64,000 nt of DNA from Burkholderiaceae bacterium (GTDB taxonomy: Bacteria > Pseudomonadota > Gammaproteobacteria > Burkholderiales > Burkholderiaceae_A): NCBI GenBank assembly GCA_018402635.1, contig JAGYIP010000011.1, positions 1 through 64,000 on the forward strand, read 5' to 3'. The position numbers and the translations under genes were made by a program. This document shows, in pieces, positions 45,242-55,193 of the stretch. How positions within the stretch are numbered: position 1 is the stretch's first letter; each line of letters starts with the position of its first letter. The notes under the pieces are model-generated. The model saw nothing but the letters and a program-made list of their open reading frames with translations. It ran no database searches and had not been told where the DNA came from.

Positions 45242-46029
45242 GCCAGGGCCTGCTCGACCGCCCTTTGGGTTTGAACTGCAATTAAGGCAGCGCGGTAGTC
45301 GGCCGAGGCATGAATATCACCATTAAGCTCGCTGGCATCAATGGCAACCGACTCCACCGCCTTGGCCGAGAAGTCTTTCGTAAGTGCTGCCTCGAGCCCG
45401 GCATGGCGGAACACGCCATTGCCAGCGCCCGTAATGGCCACCCGAACACCCGAGGCAAACCTGGCAACAAACACACCCACCAAGGCATAGCGTGATGCAG
45501 CCTGCTTGAATTTTGCATAGCCACTGGCATCGGGAATGGGAAAACTAACCGCCTTCACCAGCTCACCCGGTTCAAGCGCCGTGGCATAAAGACCAAGGAA
45601 AAAATCGTCTGCCGCAATGCTTCGCTTGGTGGTCTGAACGGTTGCATTTAAAGCCACCAAAGCGCTTGGGTAGCAGGCAGCGGGATCGTTGTTGGAGATT
45701 GATCCCCCTAACGTGCCCATGGCGCGCACCTGCTTATCGCCAATGCCTCCCGCTAGCCTGGCCAGGGCTGCAATGTGCTCGATCACCTCGGCATTGGCGG
45801 CCACCGCCTGATGCCGTGTCATCGCGCCAATAACCAAGGCATCTTTATCCATGCAGATGCCCTGAATATCTTTAAGCGAGGAGAGATCAATAAGCTTCTC
45901 GGGTTGCATAAGCCGCTGCTTCATTGAGGCAAGAAGCGTCTGGCCTCCGGCCAAGGCATGACCACCAGCAGCCACCGCGGCGCAGGCAGCCTCAAGGCTT
46001 GTGGGCTTTTCATAATCAAAGCGATACAT
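45238..46029 (-). CDS. coxM: Molybdenum hydroxylase FAD-binding medium subunit
   Basis: The 263-residue CoxM-type subunit carries FAD that passes electrons onward. It has the two FAD motifs: AGGQTLLASMKQRL (about 26-39) and TLGGSISNNDPAACYPSAL (about 108-126). MYRFDYEKPTSLEAACAAV is the usual start. It follows coxL by 54 bases and precedes coxD with a four-base overlap. Gene order S-L-M is that of form II clusters. Confidence 0.94.
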   Translation of the reverse strand: MYRFDYEKPTSLEAACAAVAAGGHALAGGQTLLASMKQRLMQPEKLIDLSSLKDIQGICMDKDALVIGAMTRHQAVAANAEVIEHIAALARLAGGIGDKQVRAMGTLGGSISNNDPAACYPSALVALNATVQTTKRSIAADDFFLGLYATALEPGELVKAVSFPIPDASGYAKFKQAASRYALVGVFVARFASGVRVAITGAGNGVFRHAGLEAALTKDFSAKAVESVAIDASELNGDIHASADYRAALIAVQTQRAVEQALA

Positions 46030-46083
46030 GGTGCGTCTCCTTCAATGTCTTGAGATGGGCTGTTTGGTTAACGACAACCCAAA

Positions 46084-48463
46084 CTAGGCCCTGGCCTCTT
46101 GAATGGCCTTCCATACCCGGTGCGGACTTGCTGGCATGTCCATGTCTATCACGCCCAGGGGCGCTAAGGCATCGAGTACCGCATTCATCACTGCAGGGGT
46201 GAGCCAATGGCACCGGCCTCGCCACAGCCCTTGGTGCCCAGAGGGTTGGTCGTGCAAGGCGTGCAGACATGGCCAATTTTAAAGTTGGGAAGGTCATCGG
46301 CCCTGGGCATGGCATAGTCCATGTAAGACCCGGTGAGCAATTGTCCGGATTCACGGTCGTAGACACAGTTCTCAAGAAGCGCCTGTCCGATGCCCTGCGC
46401 AAGACCTCCATGCACCTGACCCTCAACAATCATCGGGTTAATAATGGTGCCGAAGTCGTCCACCGCGGTGAATCGGTCAACACGGGTCTCGCCTGTCTTA
46501 GGATTAATTTCCACCTCACAAATATAGGTTCCTGCAGGGAAGGTGAAGTTGGTGGGGTCGTAGAAGGCAGTTTCGTTCAGGCCTGGCTCAAGGGTTTCAA
46601 GCGGGTAGTTGTGTGGCACGTAAGCCGTGAGAGCCACCTGGCCAAACGGTATTTTTTTGTCGGTGCCCTTCACCACGAATTCACCATTGGCAAACTCGAT
46701 ATCGGTGTCACTGGCCTCAAGCAGATGCGCGGCGATTTTCTTGGCCTTGGCCTCGATCTTATCAAGCGCCTTCATAATGGCCGAGCCCCCAACCGATATC
46801 GAACGCGAGCCATAGGTGCCCATGCCGAAAGGAACACGACCCGTGTCGCCATGCACGATGTCAACATTCTCAACAGGAATACCAAGACGTGCGGCCACCA
46901 CCTGGGCAAAGGTTGTCTCGTGGCCCTGGCCATGACTATGGGAGCCGGTAAAGACCGTGACACTGCCCGTAGGATGCACCCGAACCTCGCCGCATTCAAA
47001 AAGCCCTGCGCGTGCACCCAAGGCGCCTGCAATATTCGACGGTGCAAGACCACAGGCCTCGATGTAGCTGGAATAGCCCATGCCGCGCAACATGCCCTTT
47101 GCCTCCGAGGCCTTCTTGCGATCCTCAAAGCCCTTTACATCTGCAAGCTCTTGGGCCTGGTTCATGCAGCTGTGATAGTCACCAATGTCGTATTGAAGGG
47201 CTACAGGGGTCTGGTAGGGAAACTCGGTAATAAAGTTACGTCTACGAATTTCGTCTTGACTTAACCCAAGCTCCCAGGCGGCTCGCGTGACGATGCGCTC
47301 AAGCAGATACGTGGCCTCGGGCCGGCCCGCACCTCGGTAGGCATCAACAGGCGCGGTATTGGTAAACCAGGAATCCACCTCAACATACACCTGCGGAGTT
47401 GTGTACTGGCCTGCCAACAGGGTGGCATAAAGAATGGTGGGTACGCAGGTGCTAAAGGTGGATAGGTAGGCACCAAGGTTGGCATCGGTGTGAACCCGCA
47501 AGGCCAAGAACTTGCCCTCTTTATCCATGGCAAGCTCGGCGTGGGAGACATGGTCCCGGCCGTGGGCGTCTGTTAAGAACGACTCCGAACGCTCCGCTGT
47601 CCACTTAATGGTGCGGTTTAACTTCTTTGACGCCCAGGTGACGCAGACGTCTTCTGCATACAGATAAATCTTGGACCCAAAGCCGCCGCCCACATCGGGC
47701 GCAATCACCCGAACCTTGTGCTCGGGCAGGCCCATAACGAAGGCCGTTAGCAAGAGCCGCTCAACGTGCGGGTTCTGGTTGGACACATAGAGCGTGTATT
47801 CGTCGGAGGCTCGGTTGTATAGGCCAATGGCTGCCCTTGGCTCCATAGCATTGGGAATAAGCCGGTTGTTCACCAGGTCGAGCTTGGTGACGTGTGCGGC
47901 CGTTTGAAAGACCTCATCAACCTTGGCTTTGTCACCAATGGCCCACTTGTAGCAATGATTCTCGGGCGCCTCGTCGTGAACCAAGGGAGCACCGGGGGCC
48001 TGCGCATCGCGCACATCGACAACCGACTGCAAAACCTCGTAATCCACTTCGACGAGTTCGGCTGCGTTTTTGCCGCCTCGTAGCTCGTGGCTATCACCAT
48101 GGCAACACCATCACCTACATAACGGGCCTTGCCCTGCGCAAGAATGGGGTGAGGCGGCTCTTTCATGGGCTCACCGTTTGTGCTGGTAATGAGCCAGCCA
48201 CAAGGCAGCCCCCCAACCTTATCGGCAGCCACATCTTGGCCATCAAAGACAGCAAGAACCCCAGGTGCAGCCAGTGCTGCTGCTTTATTTATCTTCTTAA
48301 TGACCGCGTGGGCATGGGGCGAGCGAACAAAAACGGTGTAGGAAATATCCTGCAGGATCACATCGTCGGTGTACTGGCCTGCGCCCGTTAGAAAACGAAC
48401 ATCTTCTTTGCGAAGAACCGATTCACCAATGTAGGGAAGGCTAGAGAAATCTGAGGCACCCAT
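46084..48463 (-). CDS. coxL: Form II CoxL-type molybdenum hydroxylase large subunit (two frameshifts)
   Basis: The catalytic Mo subunit spans three reading frames. The first (ATG at 48463, [13 protein letters not shown]) runs to about 48055 and breaks in a five-A run; one more A continues as [18 protein letters not shown]. The main frame has [28 protein letters not shown] and [13 protein letters not shown] with the catalytic Glu. A second break in a CCCC run near 46195 leads to [14 protein letters not shown] and [15 protein letters not shown] (stop 46084). AYRGAGR is the form II signature; form I CO dehydrogenase has AYxCSFR. CO oxidation is therefore not certain. The length of about 793 residues is normal. 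Confidence 0.9.
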
Positions 48464-48581
48464 TGCGACAACTCCTTAAGTGAAGATTTAACTGAGGCAT
48501 TTGCGCGTAAGACTTCGTACAGAAAACTATGCGCGGAAAACTTCTAAAAAAGGCCCACGTGCGGCCCTTGCAATTAAAACC

Positions 48582-49049
48582 TTAGGCCGCCATTTCCTCG
48601 GCGCCCTGTTTCACAGCGCGAACAATATTTTGGTAGCCCGTGCAGCGGCAGATATTGCCCTCGAGCAGGTCACGTATTTCACTCTCAGTGGCCTTGGGAT
48701 GCTTACGACAAAGGTCAACCGCACTCATCACCATGCCCGTTGTGCAGAAACCGCATTGCAGCCCATGACAGTCCTTGAAGGCCTTTTGCATGGGATGCAG
48801 GGTTCCGTCTTCTGCAGCCAGGCCCTCGATGGTGTCAACCTGCGCGCCCTCGGCTTGCACCAAAAGAACATTGCACGACTTCACGGCGTCACCGTTCATT
48901 AAAACGGTGCAGGCACCGCACTGGGCCGTATCGCAGCCCACATGCGTGCCGGTAAGCTTCAGATGGTCGCGAAGCGCCTGGACGAGCAAGGTGTTGGCTG
49001 GGGCATCGATGGACACCGACCGACCATTAACAGTAAGTTGAACCGGCAT
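48582..49049 (-). CDS. coxS: Molybdenum hydroxylase [2Fe-2S] small subunit
   Basis: The 155-residue subunit carries two [2Fe-2S] clusters. The plant-ferredoxin type site is [16 protein letters not shown] and the second site is CGFCTTGM with [13 protein letters not shown]. The ATG at 49049 ([12 protein letters not shown]) has GGAGGAAG directly upstream and is preferred to 49061. It is the first structural gene of the operon; coxL starts 118 bases downstream. Confidence 0.95.
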   Translation of the reverse strand: MPVQLTVNGRSVSIDAPANTLLVQALRDHLKLTGTHVGCDTAQCGACTVLMNGDAVKSCNVLLVQAEGAQVDTIEGLAAEDGTLHPMQKAFKDCHGLQCGFCTTGMVMSAVDLCRKHPKATESEIRDLLEGNICRCTGYQNIVRAVKQGAEEMAA

Positions 49050-49201
49050 GACTTCCTCCACGTTGGTTGGAATTTCCTTCTAACTCTAGAACTCAAACGC
49101 AAAGGTCACAATGGGGAGAACCCTTGGCATAAGCCCAGTAATTCAGAGGGGAAATTGGCCTATGGCCGGACGGTTGTAAAAACCGCATTAAAAACGCGGG
49201 C

Positions 49202-49990
49202 TTAGACCGAAAGGGTTGCGCCACCATCAATGCGGTGCATGGAGCCGGTGATGTAACTCGCCCGCTCTGAAGCCAGAAAGGCGACGAAATCTCCGTATTC
49301 GTCAGGCCGCCCGTAGCGACCCACGGGAATGGTGGCCTTGGACTTCTTTTCAACCTCTTCAAGGCTAATTCCTTCGCGACCTGCCCTGGCGTTATCAAGA
49401 AAGGCAATTCGGTCGGTGTAGACCCGGCCAGGAAGAACCATGTTCACCGTGACACCTTTGGCTGCAACCTCATTGGCCAGGGTTTTCGACCAGCCCACCA
49501 AGGCGCTGCGCAACGTGTTCGACATGGCCAGGTTGGGAATGGGGATGATTACGCCCGAGGATGCATTTGTAATGACGCGCCCCCAGCCTTGTTCAAGCAT
49601 GCCGGGCAGGACTGCGTCGGTAAGACGAATAATGGAGAGCACCATGTTCTGAAACTGGGACTGCCAGGCATCGGCGGCCTGCCCATAAGCGGTTCCGGGC
49701 GCAGGCCCCCCGCCGTTATTGAAAAGAATTTGAATGGGCCCGCCGAGTTGGCTAGCAGCCTGCGCGGCCCGAGCCTCAATCTGGTTAAGTTCAGTGAGAT
49801 CCCAGACCAAGGCACTTGCCTTACCACCGGCTGCTGTTATTTCTGCAACGGCATCATCCAGCTTTTCCTGCGTTCGGCCCGCCACAACAATGTGGGCGCC
49901 TTCTGCGGCAAGCGACAAGGCCACCGCCCGTCCAAGTCCTGCACCACCGCCCATTACCAGGGCTCGCTTATTATTAAGCCTGAGGTCCAT
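49202..49990 (-). CDS. SDR family oxidoreductase lacking canonical Tyr/Lys
   Basis: The 262-residue protein has an SDR Rossmann fold with GGGAGLGRAVAL (14-25), the NNGGG motif at 91-95 and the active-site Ser in TNASSG (141-146). The expected YxxxK is replaced: the aligned stretch is LAMSNTLRSALVGWSKT, with Ser157 and Arg161. The C-terminal GGATLSV is normal. It may use a different chemistry or be non-catalytic. Related SDRs with an SNTLR-type motif exist as a group, to my knowledge. It lies 152 bases upstream of coxS on the same strand. Confidence 0.85.
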   Translation of the reverse strand: MDLRLNNKRALVMGGGAGLGRAVALSLAAEGAHIVVAGRTQEKLDDAVAEITAAGGKASALVWDLTELNQIEARAAQAASQLGGPIQILFNNGGGPAPGTAYGQAADAWQSQFQNMVLSIIRLTDAVLPGMLEQGWGRVITNASSGVIIPIPNLAMSNTLRSALVGWSKTLANEVAAKGVTVNMVLPGRVYTDRIAFLDNARAGREGISLEEVEKKSKATIPVGRYGRPDEYGDFVAFLASERASYITGSMHRIDGGATLSV

Positions 49991-50061
49991 CAGTTATCTC
50001 CTTACTCTTCTTTATAACGTTAACTTTTGCTCGTTCCGCCCTTACTTAAGCGACTAACCTG

Positions 50062-51855
50062 ATGGTACCCCTGAGCCTGAACCCTGCTGAACTAACAAGG
50101 CTCAAAGCCGCGCCCCCGGGCAAAGACCCCTACGACTTCTTCTGGTCGCTTATCTTTCGTCACTTCAAACTTAGGGCTCTCGGTCTTGTCTTGCTAAGTG
50201 TTGCGGGCATTGGCTTTATGGGCTTTGAGCCTGTGCTTATGAAGTCCATGATCAACACCTTAAGCCAGACGCCTGTTAACACGGCGGATGTCTGGCTTTA
50301 CTTCGCGCTCATTGTGGGGGCCTGGTATGCATCATCCCTCGCCAACAGGTTGCGAGACTGGCTTGACATCCACACGGCGCCAGAGATACGCAAACGCGCA
50401 CAACTGGAGGTCTACTGCTGGCTTGAAGGCCACAGTCAGAAGTTTTTTGAAGATCATCTTGCTGGAAGCCTAAGCCAGAAGGTCAAGCAGGCGGGGGCCG
50501 CCATGATTAGCCTCACCGGCATTATTTTTGATGGCTTTGTTCGGGTCATCATGGCTATTTTTCTTGCAGCGGTGATTTTATCGACCGCACCTAGCCATTT
50601 TTTCTGGATCTTCATCGCCTGGCTCGCAGGCTTTCTCGCGCTCTCAGCCTGGTTCGCTAAAAAATGTGTTCCGCTCTTTAAAGACTTCGGCGACCAGGTG
50701 TCGGAGTCCACTGGCACTCTGGTTGACATTACCAGTCATATGCAAACAGTGCGCTCAAGCGTGAAGACCATTCGCGAGCGGCTAAACGTTCTCGCCAAGC
50801 TGGAGCAAGAAAAGGCCGCCTCCGTTCGAACGCGTTGGTTCCTTATTTTTATGTTTGGCGTTCTTTATTCCCTTTTATTGCTCTTTCAAAGCGCATTTAT
50901 TGGGCTTGCCATTCAGTCCTACCTAAGCGGCGCCTTTGGACTTGGTGAGGTCGTCATGGTCGTCTCACTTGCCGCCATTCTTGTAGCCAATGTATGGGGG
51001 TTGTCCACCCAACTGCTGTCTTACTTCGAACAAATTGGAACACTGAAGTCGGCCCTAACACTTATTTCAAGCGAGCACGACATTCAGGAATCGGCCCAGG
51101 CGAAAGACCTGCAGATTTCAAAGGCAGAGATTCGCTTTATTAATATGGGTTACCGGCTGCCTGATGGGCGTTTCCTGTTTAAAAACTTCAACCTTCATAT
51201 CGCACCTGGCGAACACGTTGGCTTTGTTGGTCTCTCGGGGGCGGGTAAAAGCACCTTAACCAAACTGCTGCAACGTCAGTACGACCTGCACGAAGGCCTT
51301 ATTACCATTGATGATCAATCGATTTCCGAGGTTACCTTGGCAAGCCTTCATGGCGCCATTGCAGTTGTTCCTCAAGAACCGGAACTCTTCCACCGAACGC
51401 TTCGGGAGAACATCACCTATTCGCACCCCAACCCAACCGAGGAAGACTTCCTTCGCGCTGCGAGTCTGTCGCACTGCATGCCCTTTATTGAATCGCGACC
51501 GGAGGGCGCTAATGTATTGGTGGGTGAACGCGGCATAAAACTCTCGGGAGGTGAACGTCAGCGGGTTGCCCTTGCCCGAGCATTCTTAAAGAACTCCCCC
51601 ATTTTAATTCTTGATGAGGCCACCTCGGCGCTTGACAGCCAAACCGAGGCACTCATTCAGCAGTCCATTGCCACGCTTTGCCAAGGCAAAACCGTGCTGG
51701 TCATTGCCCATCGTTTATCGACGCTACTTGGTCTTGACCGTATTGTAGTGCTTGACCAAGGCCGTATCGTGGAAGAAGGTACACACCATGCTCTGCTTGC
51801 AGCCAAGGGGCTTTACAGCAGGCTTTGGGAGCAGCAGGCCTTTACGCATCCCTAA
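50062..51855 (+). CDS. ABC exporter, fused membrane and ATPase domains
   Basis: The 597-residue half-transporter has about six membrane segments (40-320) and a C-terminal ATPase (about 350-590): Walker A FVGLSGAGKSTLTKLL, Q-loop VVPQEPELF, signature KLSGGERQRVALARA, Walker B ILILDEATSALD and H-loop IAHRLST. It would work as a homodimer in the inner membrane. The substrate (lipid, drug or peptide) cannot be told. It is divergent from the SDR gene and convergent with the NPP-type gene. Confidence 0.9.
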   Translation: MVPLSLNPAELTRLKAAPPGKDPYDFFWSLIFRHFKLRALGLVLLSVAGIGFMGFEPVLMKSMINTLSQTPVNTADVWLYFALIVGAWYASSLANRLRDWLDIHTAPEIRKRAQLEVYCWLEGHSQKFFEDHLAGSLSQKVKQAGAAMISLTGIIFDGFVRVIMAIFLAAVILSTAPSHFFWIFIAWLAGFLALSAWFAKKCVPLFKDFGDQVSESTGTLVDITSHMQTVRSSVKTIRERLNVLAKLEQEKAASVRTRWFLIFMFGVLYSLLLLFQSAFIGLAIQSYLSGAFGLGEVVMVVSLAAILVANVWGLSTQLLSYFEQIGTLKSALTLISSEHDIQESAQAKDLQISKAEIRFINMGYRLPDGRFLFKNFNLHIAPGEHVGFVGLSGAGKSTLTKLLQRQYDLHEGLITIDDQSISEVTLASLHGAIAVVPQEPELFHRTLRENITYSHPNPTEEDFLRAASLSHCMPFIESRPEGANVLVGERGIKLSGGERQRVALARAFLKNSPILILDEATSALDSQTEALIQQSIATLCQGKTVLVIAHRLSTLLGLDRIVVLDQGRIVEEGTHHALLAAKGLYSRLWEQQAFTHP

Positions 51856-51931
51856 TGCATACACATGCCTACCAAGTCTTCGGGCGATTCGCTCGGTCGC
51901 AACGCACGGGTCTGACGCGGACTCAATAGGC

Positions 51932-53182
51932 TTAAGGGGTTTTGAGAACCGCCTTGGCCAAATTCGAGCTGGCCTCGGTCTTTGAGCACTGGGCCTGCGT
52001 TAATGCACAAAGCAATGGGTAGACATCCATGTTTCGTACCCGCCCAAGCCTACCAGGCATAACGTCTGGCCCATGAACAACAAGCAGCCCCTGCATAGAC
52101 TTTAGGGATGGATCAAACCCGTGTTGCCCAGGAATAGGAAAACCAACACGCCGATCGGTTGTTGACCAGCCTTCCTTCGATAGGCAAAGCACATCAGGAA
52201 AACGACGATGGCTTGTTGGGCCCAAGGCCTTGGGCGTTTTCCCTTTCGGCCAGCAGGTCAAGGATGGTTCTTCACCAAGGCGCTTTAGAACCTCTGGGAT
52301 AAGGCTGGGGTCTTGTACGCGAACGCCGGCTGCCGGACCGGACCACTCCCACCGAACACCAGACATACCCTCAAGCAACTTTGGCCCATAAACCACTTGG
52401 TCAGCACGCACATGGGCCATGCCGTGATCGGCAGCCACCACCACCGTCATGGCGTCCCAGAGCCCCCTCGCCTTAAGCTCATCAATAAGGAATCGTAATG
52501 CCTCGTCAACGTTCTGAATGGAGTCGTTCACAGAACTGTGGTTCGGGCCAGCCGCATGCCCCTGGGAGTCCACTTCGGAAAAATAAAGTGTGGCGAACTG
52601 GGGTGGGCTTGAGCTCTCGGCGAGCCAGACAAGAAGTTGCTGGACACGCTGCATCGAGGTCATGGAGTGGTTGTAGGCAAGCCACTTGGCGGGACGCACG
52701 CCTTGAATCTCTACCTCAGCACCCGGCCAGAACATGGTGTAGGACGAGTGGCCCTGCTGCGCCAGAGTCACCCAAAGTGGAACAGACTCCGCCCACCATT
52801 GGGGAGCCGTCACCGCCTTGCGATCGGCCAGACGAAATGTCTGCCCAGGAAGATCGGGGTCGATCATCAGGTTATTTACGATCCCGTGATTGCCTGGATA
52901 CTGCCCGGTCACAATGGAGACGTGATTGGGAAACGTGACCGACGGGTAGACCGGGGTCAGTTCCTGGCTAAAGGCGCCCTGCCTAGCCAGCTGGTTCAGG
53001 GTTGGCGAGAAACCGCGGTCAAGGTAGTCGCCCCGAAACCCGTCAATGCCAATAAGAAGCGTGAAGGCAAAAGCCTTTGCGGGCAGAAGAACAAGGGCTA
53101 GAACAAGACTAACCTGGATAGACTGAAACACACGATTCAGGCACCTGCACCGATACAAACATCTCGTCATTGCTGCGGTCAC
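51932..53182 (-). CDS. Secreted NPP-type phosphodiesterase/nucleotide pyrophosphatase
   Basis: The 416-residue protein has a signal peptide (hydrophobic segment about 24-41, ending AKAFA). It belongs to the alkaline-phosphatase superfamily NPP branch: metal Asp in LIGIDGFRGDYL, nucleophile Thr in YPSVTFPNHVSIVTG, DSQGHAAGP with Asp/His, and VVAADHGMAHV. It would cleave phosphodiester or pyrophosphate bonds of external nucleotides. It may start at the ATG at 53182 or at the next ATG four codons in. Confidence 0.88.
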   Translation of the reverse strand: MTAAMTRCLYRCRCLNRVFQSIQVSLVLALVLLPAKAFAFTLLIGIDGFRGDYLDRGFSPTLNQLARQGAFSQELTPVYPSVTFPNHVSIVTGQYPGNHGIVNNLMIDPDLPGQTFRLADRKAVTAPQWWAESVPLWVTLAQQGHSSYTMFWPGAEVEIQGVRPAKWLAYNHSMTSMQRVQQLLVWLAESSSPPQFATLYFSEVDSQGHAAGPNHSSVNDSIQNVDEALRFLIDELKARGLWDAMTVVVAADHGMAHVRADQVVYGPKLLEGMSGVRWEWSGPAAGVRVQDPSLIPEVLKRLGEEPSLTCWPKGKTPKALGPTSHRRFPDVLCLSKEGWSTTDRRVGFPIPGQHGFDPSLKSMQGLLVVHGPDVMPGRLGRVRNMDVYPLLCALTQAQCSKTEASSNLAKAVLKTP

Positions 53183-53212
53183 GGTAGTTAGACTCCACGC
53201 TTATTTAAGCTT

Positions 53213-53455
53213 TCATTTTTTTCTCTGGGGGCGCCTACCAGAGAATCGCTCGATGGGCTTGACGATGTCGCCCTTGATCTGCAACGAGGGATGCAAACCC
53301 AAAGGGCTCGCCAACTTCTGGCCCAACGAGTAAGGGTGGATTTCGACAATAGGTCGTCCGTTCTTGGTAACAACCAGAACCCGGCCGCTGCGTGCGACGT
53401 CATCCATAAGCGCCAGGCATTTCGCTTTAAATTCAGAGGCCTGAATGGTTTGCAT
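53213..53455 (-). CDS. Phd/YefM-type antitoxin, apparently orphan
   Basis: The 80-residue protein has the Phd/YefM N-terminal DNA-binding fold: MQTIQASEFKAKCLALMDDV, then VVTKNGRPIVEI. The C-terminal part LHPSLQIKGDIVKPIE is the kind that normally binds a PIN-domain toxin encoded just downstream. Here only 30 bases separate it from the next gene, so no toxin gene is present. It may be a leftover of a toxin-antitoxin locus or act on a toxin elsewhere. Confidence 0.85.
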   Translation of the reverse strand: MQTIQASEFKAKCLALMDDVARSGRVLVVTKNGRPIVEIHPYSLGQKLASPLGLHPSLQIKGDIVKPIERFSGRRPQRKK

Positions 53456-53567
53456 GAACCTTCACCTTAACAAAAAAGACTATGGTCAGCGACTTTAGTC
53501 ATCGTATTGTTTTAAGTCAAAGTAAGATGCCTGAAAGCCGTTCAATAACAAAGCGAGAGACAACACC

Positions 53568-54641
53568 ATGACCGCCCAAAACCGCCTCGTAGGAACTTTT
53601 CCAGCCAACCCCATTGGCCTTGGCTGCATGAGCCTAAGTTTTGGTTATGGACCCGCCAGTTCAAGCCAGCAGATTCAATCGGTGATTGAACTTGCCATTG
53701 ACCTTGGTGTGAACTTCTTTGATACCGCTGCCGTGTACGGGGATGGTCATAACGAGACGGAGCTTGGCAAAGCCATTGCGCCCTTTCGATCACAGGTTGC
53801 CATTTGCACCAAGGGCGGCATGACCGCTATTTACAACGCACAAGGTCGGCAACGTAAGATCGACAGCCGGCCCGAGGTAATTCGCTCAAATTGTGAAGAC
53901 AGTCTAAGGCGCTTGAACGTTGAGGTGATTGACCTTTACTACCTTCACCGCTGGGACAAGGTCACACCCATAGAAGACGTAGCAGGTGCCATGGCAGACC
54001 TTGTTGCTGCTGGAAAAATTCAGGGCTATGGGCTGTCGGAAGTATCTGCGACGACGCTTCGCCAAGCGCACAAAGCTCACCCCGTAACCGCTATTCAGTC
54101 GGAGTATTCCCTGTGGACGCGCAACCCCGAAATTGCCGTGCTTCCAACCTGCGAGGAACTGGGCATTACCCTGGTGGCCTTCAGCCCCTTCGCCCGTGGC
54201 TTTCTGGCCTTGGGTTCGCCAGAGCCTTCACACTTTGAAGAGAAAGACCTGCGTCGGGTGATGCCAAGGTTTCAGGCGCCCTACTACGAGAAGAACCTTT
54301 TGCTTCGCAAGCAACTTAAAGATCTTGCCGAGGCGGCGGGCCTCACCAATGCCCAGCTTCTTCTAGCCTGGGTGCTTGAACAAAGCCCGTCCATCGTGAC
54401 CATTCCTGGCACTACCAAGTTAGACCATCTGCGCGAGAACATGAAGACGCAAAGCCTAAACATTGCAGCGGAGGTTTTAAAAGAAGCCTCAATGCTTATT
54501 AATCAGAATACGGTGGCGGGTGAACGCTACGACAGCGTGGCAACAGGCCAGGTGGGAACAGAAAGGTTTGAGAGTGAGGCAATGAAGGAGCCTGCTGCTC
54601 ACACGCGCTTTGTGCCGGTAGCGCGAGTGAACTCATCGTAG
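53568..54641 (+). CDS. Aldo/keto reductase
   Basis: The 357-residue NADPH-dependent oxidoreductase has the family motifs: GLGCMSLSFGYG, active-site Asp/Tyr in NFFDTAAVYGDGHNE, Lys in ICTKGG, His in DLYYLHRWD, and IPGTTKLDHLRENM near the end. The tetrad Asp-Tyr-Lys-His is complete. The C-terminal extension past about 330 is longer than usual. It is followed directly by the MOSC-domain gene, so the two may be co-transcribed. The substrate is unknown. Confidence 0.92.
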   Translation: MTAQNRLVGTFPANPIGLGCMSLSFGYGPASSSQQIQSVIELAIDLGVNFFDTAAVYGDGHNETELGKAIAPFRSQVAICTKGGMTAIYNAQGRQRKIDSRPEVIRSNCEDSLRRLNVEVIDLYYLHRWDKVTPIEDVAGAMADLVAAGKIQGYGLSEVSATTLRQAHKAHPVTAIQSEYSLWTRNPEIAVLPTCEELGITLVAFSPFARGFLALGSPEPSHFEEKDLRRVMPRFQAPYYEKNLLLRKQLKDLAEAAGLTNAQLLLAWVLEQSPSIVTIPGTTKLDHLRENMKTQSLNIAAEVLKEASMLINQNTVAGERYDSVATGQVGTERFESEAMKEPAAHTRFVPVARVNSS

Positions 54642-54661
54642 CGTCTGGGGAGCCCGGACGA

Positions 54662-55193
54662 GTGCGTCGGGTGATGTCCGCTATTCGGAAAGAGCCCCTC
54701 TCCACCCTTAAAGCACCAACCCCCATTTTCTGTGGCGTACTTGGCCTTGAGGGCGATGAACAGGTTGACCTGACTGTTCACGGCGGCCAAGACAAGGCCT
54801 TGTATGCCTACCCGCAAGAGCACTATGACTTTTGGCGGCAAGCGCTTGAAACGAAGGAGTCCAAGCTTTCAATTTTTTCCTCGCCTGGTGCACTGGGGGA
54901 GAACTTAGCGACTAGGGGCCTGAACGAGAAAGACGTGTATCTAGGGCGACTTGTGGGAGATCGGTGAGGTGACCCTGCAGGTCACACAGCCGCGCGAGCC
55001 CTGCTTTAAGTTCAATGCGGTCACTGGAGACAAACACGCCTCAAAGAAAATGGCGGACTCTGGTTTTAGTGGTTGGTATTTGGCGGTTATTACACCCGGC
55101 GTTCTTAAGGCCGGTGACTCTGTTCGTGTGGTACCCGGTTCACGCCAACAAACGGTAGAACAAGCCTTTAAGCAAAAGCTTCGTCGCACCTAA
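54662..55193 (+). CDS. MOSC-domain protein, YiiM-like (frameshifted)
   Basis: MOSC domains resemble the sulfur-carrying C-terminus of Moco sulfurases. The first frame (GTG at 54662, possibly open further upstream) has SAIRKEPLSTLKAP, LGLEGDEQVDLTVHGG and QDKALYAYPQEHYDFWR. It breaks near 54945-54960. The next frame continues GEVTLQVTQPREPCFKF with the conserved Cys, then KMADSGFSGWYLAVITPG and GSRQQTVEQAF (stop 55193). The joined protein is about 177 residues. YiiM of E. coli reduces hydroxylated purines; that link is not shown here. Confidence 0.8.

Noticed and set aside
46269-47264. 331-codon plus-strand ORF opposite coxL
   Set aside because: The opposite strand has the molybdenum-binding and AYRGAGR motifs. 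The antisense product has no recognisable domain.
46084-48463. Form I (true) CO dehydrogenase large subunit
   Set aside because: The active-site signature is AYRGAGR, not AYxCSFR, and gene order is S-L-M, not M-S-L.
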